Assembly: GCA_014529385.2 (NCBI GenBank)
Contig: CM043950.1
Location: forward strand, 154,732,045 to 154,796,044
Length of the DNA stretch: 64,000 bases
Direction of reading: 5' to 3'
DNA from: Adiantum capillus-veneris
Lineage: Eukaryota > Streptophyta > Polypodiopsida > Polypodiales > Pteridaceae
Shown here: piece after piece, positions 23,554-33,984 of the stretch
Numbering within the stretch: the first letter of the stretch is position 1
Layout: each line of letters opens with the position of its first letter
Notes under the pieces: model-generated
The model's input: only the letters and a program-made list of their open reading frames with translations
What the model was told of the DNA's origin: nothing
Database searches by the model: none
Made by a program: the position numbers and the translations under genes

Positions 23554-23916
23554 ATGCGGGCTGGGGTAGGCAGGAGGTTGAAGACGGAGGCTGCAGGCTG
23601 AGGCGGGTTGGGCGCGCTAGGCAGGCTGCTCGCTGACTCGCTGCGCACGCTGGTTGCTGCGTAAAGTGCAGGCAGGGCAGCGCACGAGCAGTGAGCAGAG
23701 TGCGGACAATGTACAGGTGTTGGGCGGGGGGGGCAGCACGCTGAGGACTGGTGGGGGATTAGGCGCAATGCGTAACACGCTTGGGACGGACAGGATGGCA
23801 GCGCACAGGAGGTGGGGCTGGCAGAGGTTACGCGAGGGCAGAGAATGCAGTGATGGCGAGGGGGGGTGCGTGCAGCAGCGAGCTTTACAAATTCGTCGGA
23901 GCCGGTTCTTTTTCTT

Positions 23917-24432
23917 CAAGAATTGTGACTAAGTATTCATAATAAGGTGGAAGTGCACTTAATAGTACGGCCACTTTGTCGTCTTCTGGTACTTCGAACT
24001 AGATGTAAGTCAGCTGCGTGTGACAATGCTCTTAAGCCTATTTACTAGGCTAGCAATGCCCTCCCCTTTAGTCATAATGATCTTGTAAAGTTGTCTTTTG
24101 AGACTAACTTTACTTCTTTTGGCCCTTGCTCCAAAATCATTTTCTAGGACATGCCAAGCTTCATGTGCATGCTTACATTCGTCTGTGAAATGCACATAGT
24201 TGTCATGCAAGGAGGTAATGATGATTCCAAATGCTTTTTTATCTTTGGCCAAATTCCGTGCACTTGCTATGAGTGTAGATGCCCTAGTGTGAAATCCATC
24301 GGATTCGGCTTGTTGCTCTAAGGAAGTGCTGATGACAGACCATAAGTATTTTTTCATTAGGTAACCCCTTAGCTTTGTTTGCCAGGTGTGAAATCCCTCC
24401 GCGTTGTACTTCTCAATTCCTTTTTCCCCCAT
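23917..24432 (-). pseudogene. E3 gag, N-terminal part (copia UBN2/DUF4219-like)
   Basis: Minus-strand frame from 24432: TWQTKLRGYLMKKYLW, HAHEAWHVLENDFGA, LKRQLYKIIMTKGEG, LVNRLKSIV, the capsid-like gag of Ty1/copia elements. A small frameshift near 24013 precedes a continuation (VPEDDKVAVLLSALPPYYEY) that reaches the LINE L1 insertion at 23916. It resumes at 17190. Confidence 0.87.
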
Positions 24433-25733
24433 TGTGCTAATAGAGGGGTCTTAGCTTAGGAGACTCTCTTAGCCAATGTCTACCTCTTTACACAAGCACA
24501 AAAATTTGAAAATTCATTTGTTGTGCTTGGTTGGGTTCATTTCATTGTAAGTTGAGAGAGAGAAAACAAAAAAAATTCTTGATTTTGTGAAGTACCTCTT
24601 CACGGGGGGGGGGGGGGGGGGGGGGGGGGGAATCTTCTTTGATTGCTTGAAAACCCCGCCTTGAAGCTACCTTTGATCTTGTGAGCGTTTTGAATGTTTT
24701 AAAGTGCAAAGTTTTTGCTTTTGAGTGCTCCTTTAGCGTTGTCTACAAGCGGGAATCAGCCCTTTGAAGTTATTCGGCCGGTTTTGAATGCTTGTTGAAT
24801 CCCTCTTGAGAAGATAGAGTATCTCTGCTAGAATCCCTCTTGAAGAGATAGATTAGCTCTGCTAGAATCCCTTTTTGTGAGCATAGAACTTTGGTTGAGG
24901 CTCTCAAGTGATGGTGGTCGTGGGAATGCTCCCTTAAAGGGTCGGAGCTTGGAATGTGGGGAGCTCAGTGGGAAGGCACTCCTAGTCAAAAACGGGCAGC
25001 CGGGTCAAGCTGGGCAACCGGGCAGTTTCGCCAAGCAGGCGTGGGCAGGGAGCCGGGCAGCGGGCAGCCTTCGGGTAGCACGGGCAGGCGAGGTCAGGCC
25101 GGGCAAGCGAGGACAGGGCACCGAGCAGCGGCTAGCGTGAGAAATTTCGATCTCCGCCCATGTGTGAGCACCCTTTTGTTTGTGTAGCCTTTGAGGTTTG
25201 ACCTCCTTAAAGAGAGGGAAGTCCCACCACAGCCTGAAGGAATTGTAAATTGGCAAGCATTAAATGCAAAAAAAAAATCTCTCCCCCACACACATAGTTG
25301 GAAGTTGAATTCTGCAGGGAAAACAAAGATTAGGAGCAAAAAATTGTCAATCTTAATTGTGCGATTTAAATGTCAATCCTTGGCTAATTGAGGCTCAGAG
25401 AATTGCTACGGAAAGCTCTTGATGAGAACTATGCGCACACATGAATTTCATAATGCAATGATGGCTTGAATGGGAGCTTCAATACAACAAAGTAGGCTAA
25501 AATAAACACAATGAAAGGGATGTAAGATTTCTAAAGAAGCTTAATTGTGAAGCTAATGCTAATCTTCTTTTGTTAGCTTAACAACGTGGATAGTGGCACG
25601 TCCTCAATGAGGGTACGTACCCCATCATTATTAAACCTTCAAAAGAGATTGGTGGAGCCTAATATGAAAATGAAGATTAGGGATTCCTAATTGCACAAAT
25701 GCATAACGGGAAACCTAGTTAGCATATCCTGGT
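24433..25733. other. Long E3 leader, including a 27-bp poly-G run
   Basis: About 1.3 kb between primer site and gag with no coding signal. It contains a G homopolymer at 24604-24630 and a GC-rich cgggcagc-type repeat-like stretch (24995-25130). Short ORFs here look random. Confidence 0.6.
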
Positions 25734-25745
25734 GCTCTGATACCA
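25734..25745 (-). other. E3 primer-binding site (initiator tRNA-Met)
   Basis: Minus strand reads tggtatcagagc, two bases inside the LTR: the standard complement of the plant initiator tRNA-Met 3' end, used to prime minus-strand DNA synthesis. Confidence 0.9.
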
Positions 25746-25747
25746 CT

Positions 25748-26067
25748 TGATGGGAATGGGATCGTGCTAGCTAGTGTGGATGAAAGAGAAACATCGTGCA
25801 CATAAGTGAGTGTGTGTCACTAGATTATCACTCAAGAAAATTAGGTTCCAAGATCGATTAACTTGGACTCATAAACACGATCTTGAGTATTTGCAAAGCC
25901 ATCACAAGCTCACGATAAACAAGGAAGAGGTAATGCAAAATAGAGTTATGTTTATTCATTCATGAAAATGAGCTTTAAGTAGCTCTACAGCCTTGCACCA
26001 CAGCATGTGGGATAATTCCACTCTTCTTTCCTTGTCTCACACTTTAGGACAAAGCTCATACTTTACA
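25748..26067 (-). repeat. E3 5' LTR
   Basis: 320 bp, plus-strand ends tgatggg...ctttaca, matching 16324-16642. The primer-binding site lies immediately inside it. Confidence 0.92.
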
Positions 26068-26072
26068 CTTTG

Positions 26073-26438
26073 AAGATAGGCACAATAGTAGACAACCTCC
26101 AAGTCTCAGGTAACCCCTCACACATGGCACGATTGAACAACACTGCAAGAACCTCTACCAACATATCTCTAGCATGTATAAAGTGTTGTGCTACTAGGCC
26201 ATCATGATCATGTGCCTTGCTAGTCCTCATCCTATCAATGGCTCTCTTTACCATCTCAGTGGTAGAGAAGGTGTTGGTAGGTGGGCATGGCTCTGTAGGA
26301 TCTAGAAGGGGGTCCTGTCCAGGAATTGCATATAACGATGATACATATTGGCTCCACACATCAAAAGGAGTAATCACTAGGGGAGGGGAGTGCTCATGAA
26401 AGAATCGTCATGCCTCTCCTGAGTCTCTACTCAAGAAG
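26073..26438 (-). pseudogene. LINE-X reverse transcriptase, N-terminal part
   Basis: Minus strand: linker (SRDSGEA, then an in-frame stop), then VKRAIDRMRTSKAHDHDGL, EVLAVLFNRAM, LPETWRLSTIVPIFK, the first RT blocks of LINE polymerases. It ends at the E3 insertion (26067/26073) and resumes at 16318. The stop near 26411 shows decay. Confidence 0.85.
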
Positions 26439-26443
26439 AGCTG

Positions 26444-27431
26444 TGTCACAAACTGCTGACGTGTCAAAGCCCTGAAGAATGGAGCCAACTTATAGATGCC
26501 GGCCGAGGGGCCTAAACCCTAAGAAGAACAAGTAACAGAAGAAGAAGTCCAACCAACTTATGGGGACCCCGTCCGATGGGGTCTTAGTGACATAAAGGGA
26601 TTAAAATAAAGCAGGACTCACATACACACACACACACAAAAAAACTGATGACGTGGCACTTGTACGGACGCTCCGTGTTTTGCGTTGACTGATGATGTGG
26701 CAGTTGTACGGAATTCCGCAAAACGCGTTGGCAACTTTTTGGCATTGCTTTTGGAACAGAAGCTTTTGAGTTTTGATGGCTTTTCATGTAAATTGCTTTT
26801 GGGGCCTAGGGCCTTTAAATATGAGGCCATGGGCTCATTCTTTGGCATGCTTCCTGGAGAAGGTGCAGATTTTGGAGTACCGGCATGTATGGTGTTGATG
26901 CAATATAAAGAAATACCGAAAGGGGCGCCAAGGTTTGGGGCCAATACTCTCTGGGTCGGAATTCTGCCACTCCGTGTCGTGTGTGCTCTCTCTCTTTCAG
27001 TTTGAGTTGTTATTGAAGTGCTAAAAGTCTATTCAGTTTGTACTTTTCTATTGGCATGTGGTGCCCGTCTTATGACAGTGGTATCAGAGCATCAGGCGTG
27101 TGCTTTTCTGAAAGCATACTTGTCCTACCAAAGAGCAGACAAAGCAAGATCGCACTTCCAAATTTCAGTGGAAATTTTAGGTTCGTGCTCTGACACCGGA
27201 CTGGCATGCTTCCTAGAGAAGGTGCAGAGTCTGGAGTACCGGCTTGTACTGTGTTGATGCAATATAAAGAAATACAAAAAGGGGTGCCAAGGTTTGGGGC
27301 CAATACTCTCTGGGGTGGAATTCTGCCACTCCGTGTCTGCTCTCTCTCTTTCAAGGTCAGTTGTTATTGAAGTGCTAAAATTCTATTCAGTCTGTTCTTT
27401 TCTATTGGCACGTGGTGCCCGTCTTGTGATA
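26444..27431 (+). mobile_element. E2: short deleted LTR element inside LINE-X
   Basis: LTR 26444-27077 (tgtcaca...atgaca), primer site, about 120 bp of internal DNA, then only the 3' part of a second LTR (about 27200-27431, matching about 26845-27077, ending gtgata). Target duplication agctg at 26439-26443 and 27432-27436. No coding region remains. Same family as E6 (shared start aacaaactgctgac and shared R/U5), but its LTR lacks E6's telo-box array. Confidence 0.88.
27079..27090 (+). other. E2 primer-binding site (initiator tRNA-Met)
   Basis: tggtatcagagc, one base after the LTR end; the same site occurs in E6 at 43200. Confidence 0.9.
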
Positions 27432-27436
27432 AGCTG

Positions 27437-28195
27437 ATACAAGTCTCGCTCCATCTGGGCCAAGTAAGATCGTTTCTTCCATCGCACAAGGCGCAGGGAA
27501 GCAATCCCAGATTGTCTGTAAGTGATGACTTCTAAAAGAAGATCCCTTTGAAGCTGGGCTCTCATCTCTCTGCACTTCTCATCATACCAACTATTATGGG
27601 GCATGCTCCCAGAATGTCGCCTCCCACAATGTCTCAGTCAGTAAAGTGGTGCACTCCTCCACTGAGAGGCCAGGACCAGCTATGTGTAGACGGCTATAGA
27701 TCTCCTCCGTATAAACCGAGTCACTCTCTAGTGTAAATGTATAACGGGTATGTGACCTGCCTCTTGATGTATGGACTGTACTATAGCGAAATGAAATAGA
27801 TAATGCCAAAATTGCATGATCCACTGCTACGCCCACTTGTCTTGCTCCCACTATGAAATCCTGAATAGAAGGAATAAAGCTCGGGTGTGCCATAACATAG
27901 TCCACTGTATTGGCCCCGTGTCTATGTGGAAAGCATGTGAAACCGATTGCTCCATGAAATTGTTGTAAGCCATTAAGTATGGCTAACCCATGTGTAGTCA
28001 TCATCTCCGTGAGGTATCTCCCATACTCCGTCTTCTCTTTGTCATGTGAGCATCTGTCAAGCCCCAACTCACTCACATCCAGGTCTCTAAGCACCTCATC
28101 TGAAGTGTTGTAGAAGACTGTCTGAGAGTTTCCCGTTCGGGCATTGAAGTCCCCTAGGAGGATGATATCACCATCCCTAGAAAACCTATGGGTAG
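27437..28195 (-). pseudogene. LINE-X endonuclease (APE/EEP fold) and linker
   Basis: Minus-strand reading shows the catalytic loop ILLGDFNARTG at about 28160-28130, then GLAILNG, TVDYVM and VDHAILALS, the C-terminal motifs of the exonuclease-endonuclease-phosphatase fold. This enzyme nicks target DNA to prime reverse transcription. The N-terminal motifs (Asn and Glu metal-binding region) are missing because the copy is truncated at about 28195. The following linker (NSWYDEKCREMR) runs into the E2 insertion. Confidence 0.85.
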
Positions 28196-28984
28196 ATGCA
28201 TGTCTATATGCTCAGGGTAATACAATCATGAGAGTGCATGAGGACTAGCTAGCTCCATCTAGTACTAGTCTAGCGGTGTAATACATGATACATGGGTGGC
28301 TTTAGGGTGGGGCAGCTCATAGGAGAGGTACAGGGTCAGCCATCAACTGGGCTCACCTCTCCTGAACAGCCTTATGGCCTGCAAATCACATGCATAAGAG
28401 AGGAGAGAGAAAACACCTACCCTAGAGCGGGTATTATTGGCGATGGAGAAAAAGGCACCACGCTGGAGCAAAAACGCAAGCAAGGGTGGAAGATAGAAAA
28501 TATTGGCACATGAAAAGGGACCAGGCCCAACCTACATAACCTGTGTAACTGTACAATGCTTGAGTGTGCAGACGGGTGAATCAATTGTTGAAGATATGAA
28601 TTGGGGGTGGCTTGGCACTTGCTTATATAGGGTGCCAAAAAAGTGCTTGACTCCCCAATTGAAAATCCCACGTCTAGCCATTTTAAATAATAAATGGGAG
28701 TAAGTGCATAAACCCTAGGCTATGCACATACTGGGTGGATTGGACCCACACCGGGAAACATGAGTGACATACTCGTATGACAAAGGACCGGACGTAGCCA
28801 CAATGAAGCCCTCACTCACTCCCTACACTCCTGGGAGAGACTGAAGATGACACGTGGCATGGCCATAGTTTTTTCGTACGCGTGTGTATGCCCTTCCGTA
28901 CTGAGTATGGAAGCGTATGGAAAGTGATTCTGTACTTCATTACTTTGAGGCTCCATCTCTCCACTTTTTGTTCTTTGTCTACAT
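28196..28984. other. Non-coding, unassigned
   Basis: Between the truncated LINE-X endonuclease and the copia RT fragment. No coding motif, LTR pair or structural RNA recognised. Confidence 0.4.
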
Positions 28985-29636
28985 GCCTTTGGGCCTTAGC
29001 CAATCAAATTTTTCTAGTTATGAATCCTTTGAAACTTCTCCAGTAGCTCCTTGACGTACCGTTGCTGGGAATACAAAGATACCACAGGGTGTCTGAATGA
29101 CCTCCAAACCGAGCACGACGTGTAATAGGCCAAGATCTATCATCTTGAACCGCTTACTGAAGAGAGAGACTTGGTCCAATCCAAGTGCTTGGTACTATTG
29201 ACTCTGTAACTATCAAATCATCAACATAGAGAATAGAGAATAGAGAATGGTGATGTTAGTCCTATCCCTAAAAAGGTATAACTTATAGTCCACTGAGGAG
29301 CACCTAAAATCCTGCTCGCAAAGAAAGGAATCAATCTTCTCATTCCAAGCGTGCAGCGCTTGCTTAAAACCATAGAGAGCCTTCCGCAAACGATAAACAT
29401 GCCCCTTTTTTCCTGGAACATCAAAACCAGGAGGCTGTGAAACATAAATTTCCTCCCTTAAGTCGCCGTTAAGAAAGGGGGACTTGACATCCGTTTGATA
29501 TATGAGCCACTGCTCGTGGGCGGTCAAAGCTAATACTATGCGAATAGTAGACATATGTGCAGCAGGTGCAAATGTCTCATCATAGTCAAGACTGGGGTGT
29601 TGTGAAAATCCTTTGCCAACAAATTGTGCCTTGTAC
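28985..29636 (-). pseudogene. Ty1/copia reverse transcriptase fragment
   Basis: Minus strand: KYKAQFVGKGFSQ, DYDETFAPAAHMSTIRIVLA, IYQTDVKSPFLNGDL, EEIYVSQPPGFD, RKALYGFKQALHAW, all conserved copia RT blocks. A triplicated 7-bp unit (agagaat, about 29228-29249) shifts the frame just before the catalytic YVDD, which is intact in another frame at about 29217-29228. Degenerate RT sequence continues to about 28985. L2 abuts it at 29637. The rest of the element was not found. Confidence 0.88.
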
Positions 29637-29780
29637 TTTTTTTTTCCCAGAGAAAAGGTCCTTCTATTAGTTAATAAAACTGCCCGTAGGGCTACAACGA
29701 CTTCTACTAGAGAGGGATACATCAACCATAAGAGGAGACTCTCCCAATGAAAAAACAGCATATGTACAATGAGGACTAAA

Positions 29781-30224
29781 TCAAGAGATGGGAGAAGGGA
29801 AAAGACACACAGGTGGACGGTAGTGCCATCTGAGCTCACGCCTGACCATGGTGAAGAAAGGCCCAGGGCACCAGAGTCGAAGGAACTCCTCTCTGCGCTC
29901 CCGCATGCGGTCGGAGCTGCCCTGAAGTCTCTCGAACTGTCCCCTGGGAGTATAGATCAATGCCAACCGAAAATCTCGAACAATCTCCGCTAGTGGCATA
30001 GGGCAAGCCTCGAAGATGCGGAAGCAACGGGCCTGCCAAATGAACCAGAGTGTCACGCCTTAGACGCCGAGCTCCCAACACACCTCTCTCTCATTGCACC
30101 ACTCCTGTGGGGTAAGGTCTGTAGCAGGGTGGAGTGTAGGTCGACCCCCCTGTATCACTATCATCGTGCTGGTGGAGGATAGCTCAAACTGTAGTGCAGG
30201 GCCTGTGAGAGTGGACCAAGCAGC
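29781..30224 (-). pseudogene. L2 C-terminal region
   Basis: Minus-strand sequence corresponding to the last part of L1 ORF2 (LWFIWQARCFRIFEA; compare LWLIWRACCFRIF in L1) plus 3' UTR. Stops disrupt it. It ends at the E4 insertion. Confidence 0.82.
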
Positions 30225-31936
30225 TGAAACCGGCCCGTAGGGCGGTGGACTATGGCTTTGGCTTTCACCAGAAACTTTACTTCAGGCAGTGGTTTGTCTT
30301 GAAGTGTTGAATTCCAGTCCACAGGCTTATTCAGGAAGTTCCTTTGTGACCTACTGGCAGTTAGAGCGCTACCAAGCAGAGAGCGACACCCTGTTGGCCC
30401 CAAAGACTGGCGCCCCTTTCGGTATTTCTTTATTCTTATTATACTTCAAAAAAACCTGTAAACTTCTACAAGTTGTCCCACTTTTATCGGGCTGAAATTC
30501 CTCTACTCCAACCCGATTTCAGCAACATAACCACAGTAGAAGTCTCAACGGACAAAATCTCAAGTAAACATTGACTTTCCACGCACTTTAGAGCTCTTTG
30601 CAAACCGTGGCGAGAGATTGCAGGTCGTTGATTGCTTTGTTTTGCGCTCTGATCCGCGTGCCGATCACTTTTCTGGGTAGCCTCGAGCTCTCGCACATGT
30701 ACAGTCACTTGCACCTTGAATTAGACGAGATTGCTCGTGGAAAATCTCTGTGGAAAATCTCTCTAAATTGTCCTGTACAAGCACCCAATGCTTTCCTGAG
30801 GCTCCCTTGGCCAAATAAACGTTCCACCTAACACTCACCAAGTTGTTTAAACCTGTCCATGGCTGTAATTGCAGGTTTTTGACCCAATTTCGCCAGTATA
30901 ACGGCGCAAATATCCCTGTAGATCAAAAGTACATGTGAACGACGCTTTCCCTTGCGGTATGGAAGCTTTCTAGTGAGCTGCAGGTCAATTTTAGCATTTT
31001 ATAATTTTTTATGTTGCCAGTGATAGGTGCCTACTACCCTGTACACGCATCCCAAGGCCTGTCCGAGACTCCCCTGGCAATTCCCTGCAGTTTAGGTGCA
31101 AAACCCTAAACCTGGAGAAAAACAAAGCAGGCTGTAATTCTCTGTTTTGGACCGTTTCGAGCAGAGCGAGCACGATTACGCGTGTCTGAGGTGCTCCCGC
31201 ACGCAATGGGACAGTTTCCATGTAAATCGAATGAGTTTTCACGCAAGAAAACTCTCCGTTTTCGCATTCCTTCGCAATGGAATTGTGCGTATCTGAAGGG
31301 GATTAGCAATTAGCTAATCTGGTTCCTGTTGAAAAGACTCTTGCCTTGGCAAACGCGCATAAAACCCCCAAAACTGTACATGGTCATCTGAGAAGCCCAA
31401 CTAGGGGGCATTATCATATGTGCAAAGGGGAGAAAGAGATGCGCGAGAGCAAATCATCGCGCTATAGAGAGCAAGGGAGAAGGCAAGCTTTCCATTAAAG
31501 CTGTGAGCACTTGCACCCACTACTCACACACTATAGCACACATTGTATGTACAAAAATCAACCCTCTCTTTCTTGGACACGCCCTCTAGCTGAGGTGTCT
31601 TGCATATTGCTCTACAACTGCCAAGTGTCCAGTTTGTCTCTTTTGAGTTAATTCCCTAGTACCCACCAACTTATAAGTGTAGTGAGGGGCCTAAATGACT
31701 TTGAACTGAGCCTAGACACCCTTTTCCTGCTCTCATTCCAATGTTGATTAGCCCGACCAACTTGTGGTGGCCTGCCCTTCCCGACTGCAGGTGAAGCTCT
31801 CGGCCGTTGATCGTTTCACACTGGCCATACAATGTCCGGCCATTTGCAACTTCAAAACGAGGGTCCCAAAAATTAAACAAAAAACATCGGAAAGAAACCA
31901 ACAACTCAAGTTAGCAATTGCCACGTCCTCGTGACA
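30225..31936 (-). repeat. E4 3' LTR
   Basis: 1712 bp. In minus orientation it starts tgtcacgaggacg and ends ...tttca. It is adjoined by a purine tract (minus aagagggcg, about 31940-31951). Matches the split copy to its right over its full length with moderate divergence. Confidence 0.88.
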
Positions 31937-32129
31937 TAACGCCCTCTTAACATCGCAAATGTCCTCGATTGCGTGTCATATATACATGCCATAGATGATT
32001 TAGTGTGGTAAGAACCCTTTTATCATCGCATGTATCCGCAAGAAATATTGTCAAAACATGTGTACAAATGACTTAATGAGACCTTCATACTATTGTCAAA
32101 CAATGTACACTGCTATTGCACTGAATCCA

Positions 32130-32375
32130 TGAGTACATTTGATGTGCTAGTTCTATCATTACCCCTCCTTTGCAAACGTTGGGCTAGGACATACGTAGGC
32201 TGTAGCCCAAAGGCCTCAAGATAAAGCTGCAATACATTTGGTTACTCTGACAGCTCATGCTCTTCCATCCACTTTGCATCCATAGGTGGATAGTTCTTGA
32301 ACTTCACCAAATACCATCTTGCAACCTGTCCCTTAACTTTTACGTGTGCAAAAGGCTCTTGCCTCTGTAAATGAG
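32130..32375 (-). pseudogene. E4 chromodomain remnant
   Basis: Minus-strand translation gives VKGQVARWYLVKFKNYPPMD then AKWMEEHELSE, an in-frame TAA, and PNVLQLYLEAFG. This is the YLVKWxxYP ... W-E pattern of chromodomains fused to the integrase C-terminus in chromoviruses, where they guide integration to marked chromatin. The rest of pol is deleted. Confidence 0.78.
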
Positions 32376-32669
32376 CATAATTCCACACCACTGTAGCGTA
32401 CTACCCACGACCAAGTAAGCTCAAATTTCAAGATGATTTACCAATGCGTCAAAGAATCCAAGCAATCGCCTCAGAGAATCGGCGAGCAGAGTGCCACCTG
32501 GCAGACCCACATCACCCTTGCAGGAGATCTAGTGGCCAGTCTACCACCGTGAGACCTCTCCCTATCTCATCTTGGTTCATACTTGCAAAACTAACAAACG
32601 TAGCAGAAAGTCAACCCTGATTTGACCACTTTTTGGTAGGGCGAATGCTGAAAAGGTTATGTAGGGACA

Positions 32670-32740
32670 TGCGGAATTTCCTATCTATCCTGTGAAGAGG
32701 AACCCTCTTCCCTGGTGTCATCCATTCTGTCAGCCATAGT
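32670..32740 (-). pseudogene. E4 gag start remnant
   Basis: Minus-strand ATG near 32739 opens MADRMDDTREEGSSSQDR and then stops. Its position shortly after the primer site and its acidic start fit the beginning of a gag whose remainder is deleted. Confidence 0.4.
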
Positions 32741-32813
32741 GTAATTCCAAGTTCCTGTGCTTTGTGTCTTCACCAAACACCAACCGAGGCTCACTTCTTG
32801 AGAAAAAGTGATT

Positions 32814-32833
32814 CCATCCCGGCAATGGAACCA
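32814..32833 (-). other. E4 primer-binding site, tRNA-Glu-like
   Basis: Minus strand reads tggttccattgccgggatgg directly after the 5' LTR end. It complements a tRNA 3' end of the tRNA-Glu type (...CCGGCAACGGAACCA) with one apparent mismatch. Identification from memory of plant tRNA-Glu; other primers are possible. Confidence 0.6.
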
Positions 32834-33984
32834 TGAAACTAGTCCGTAGGGCGGTGGACTTTGGCTTTGGCTTTCACCCAAAACTTTACTTTAGACTTTA
32901 GGTCACAAAGGAACTTCACGAATAAGCCTCTGACTGGATTCAACACTTCAATACAAACCACAACCTGGAAGCTAGAGCACTACCAAGCAGACAACGACAC
33001 CCTGTTGGCCCCAAAGACCGGCACCCCTTTCAGTATTTCTTTATTCTTATTTTACTTGAGAAAAACGTGTAAACTGCTACAAGTTGTCCCACTTTTATCG
33101 GGCTGAAATTCCTCTACTCCAATCCGATTTCGGCAACATATCCACAATAGAAGTCTCCACGGACGAAATCCCAAGTAAACATTGACTTTCCACGTACTCT
33201 AGAGCTCTTTGCAAAAACCGGCAAGAAATTGCAGCTCGTTGAATTCTCTATTTTGTGCTCCGACCCACGTGCCGATCACTTTTCTAGGTAGCCCTCGAGC
33301 TCTTGCACCTCTAGGGTCACTTGCCCCTTGAATTAGACGAGATTCCTCGCAGGAAATCTCTTTAAATTCTCGTATACAAGCACCCAATGCTTTCTTGAGG
33401 ATCCCTTGGCCAAATAAACGATTCGGACGCTTCCACCTAACACTCACCAAGCTGTCCAAACCTGTCCATGGCTGGAATTGCAGGTTTTTGACCCAATTTC
33501 GCCAGCATAACGGCGCAAATATCCCTGTGGGTCAAAAGTACACGTCAAGGACACTTTCCTTTGCGGTATGGATGCTTTCTAGTGAGCTGCCGGTCAATTT
33601 CAGCATGCTGTAATTTTTTGTTTTACCATTGTTAGGTGCCTACTGCCCTGTACACCCATCCCAAGGCCTTTCCGAGCCCCCTTGGCAATTCCATGCGGTT
33701 TAGGTGCGAAACCTTGAACCTGCAGAAGAACATAGCAGGCTGTAATTCTCTGTTTTGGACCGCTTCGAACGGAGCGAGCACACCTACGCGTGTCTCAGGT
33801 GCTCTCGCACGCGATGGGACAACTCCCATGTAAATCGGACGAGTTTCAATGCGAGAAAACTCTCCGTTTTCATATTCCTTCGCGATGGAATTGAGCGTAT
33901 TTGAAGGGGATTCGCAATTAGCTAATCCGATTCCTATACAAAAGGCTCTTGCCTGGGCAAACGCGCATAAAATCCCAAGAACTG
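32834..33984 (-). repeat. E4 5' LTR, first segment
   Basis: Matches 30225-31385. Interrupted at aactg (33980-33984) by E5; the LTR resumes at 42453. Confidence 0.88.

Larger units (their letters stand above)
17210..23897 (-). mobile_element. LINE L1 copy, near full length (6.7 kb)
   Basis: Inserted in E3 gag with a 19-bp target duplication (17191-17209 and 23898-23916, starting ggagccggtt). On the minus strand it has a GC-rich 5' UTR (about 23560-23890), ORF1 (about 23550-21771), an endonuclease, RT and a C-terminal zinc domain, and a 3' end reading ggatctttttctcgg before the duplication. L2 has the same 3' end plus an A tail. It carries many stops and frameshifts. Confidence 0.92.
16324..26067 (-). 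mobile_element. E3: gag-only Ty1/copia-type LTR element, host of LINE L1
   Basis: LTRs 25748-26067 (5' in element sense) and 16324-16642 (3'), TG...CA ends, 5-bp target duplication ctttg (16319-16323 and 26068-26072). The primer site matches initiator tRNA-Met, and a polypurine tract (cctcaagggaaggat) adjoins the 3' LTR. The only coding region is a copia-type gag with two zinc knuckles. Nothing resembling protease, integrase or RT lies between gag and the 3' LTR, so it resembles the plant TR-GAG class and would need pol in trans. Without L1 the element is about 3.0 kb. Confidence 0.9.
16142..28195 (-). mobile_element. LINE-X (non-LTR element), split by two LTR elements
   Basis: Minus-strand pieces form one LINE. 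Endonuclease and linker are at 28195-27437, the start of RT at 26438-26073, and more RT at 16318-16142. E2 (26444-27431) and E3 (16324-26067) sit at the two joints. Each is flanked by a 5-bp duplication (agctg; ctttg), and removing insert plus one duplication keeps the frame (DLYQ|LFLSR and VPIFK|EGDP). The LINE is 5'-truncated inside the endonuclease at about 28195 and cut at 16142 by the minisatellite, so neither end is native. Confidence 0.88.

Noticed and set aside
24877-25256. Glycine/alanine-rich ORFs in the E3 leader
   Set aside because: Low-complexity cgggcagc-type repetition in a non-coding leader, open on both strands.
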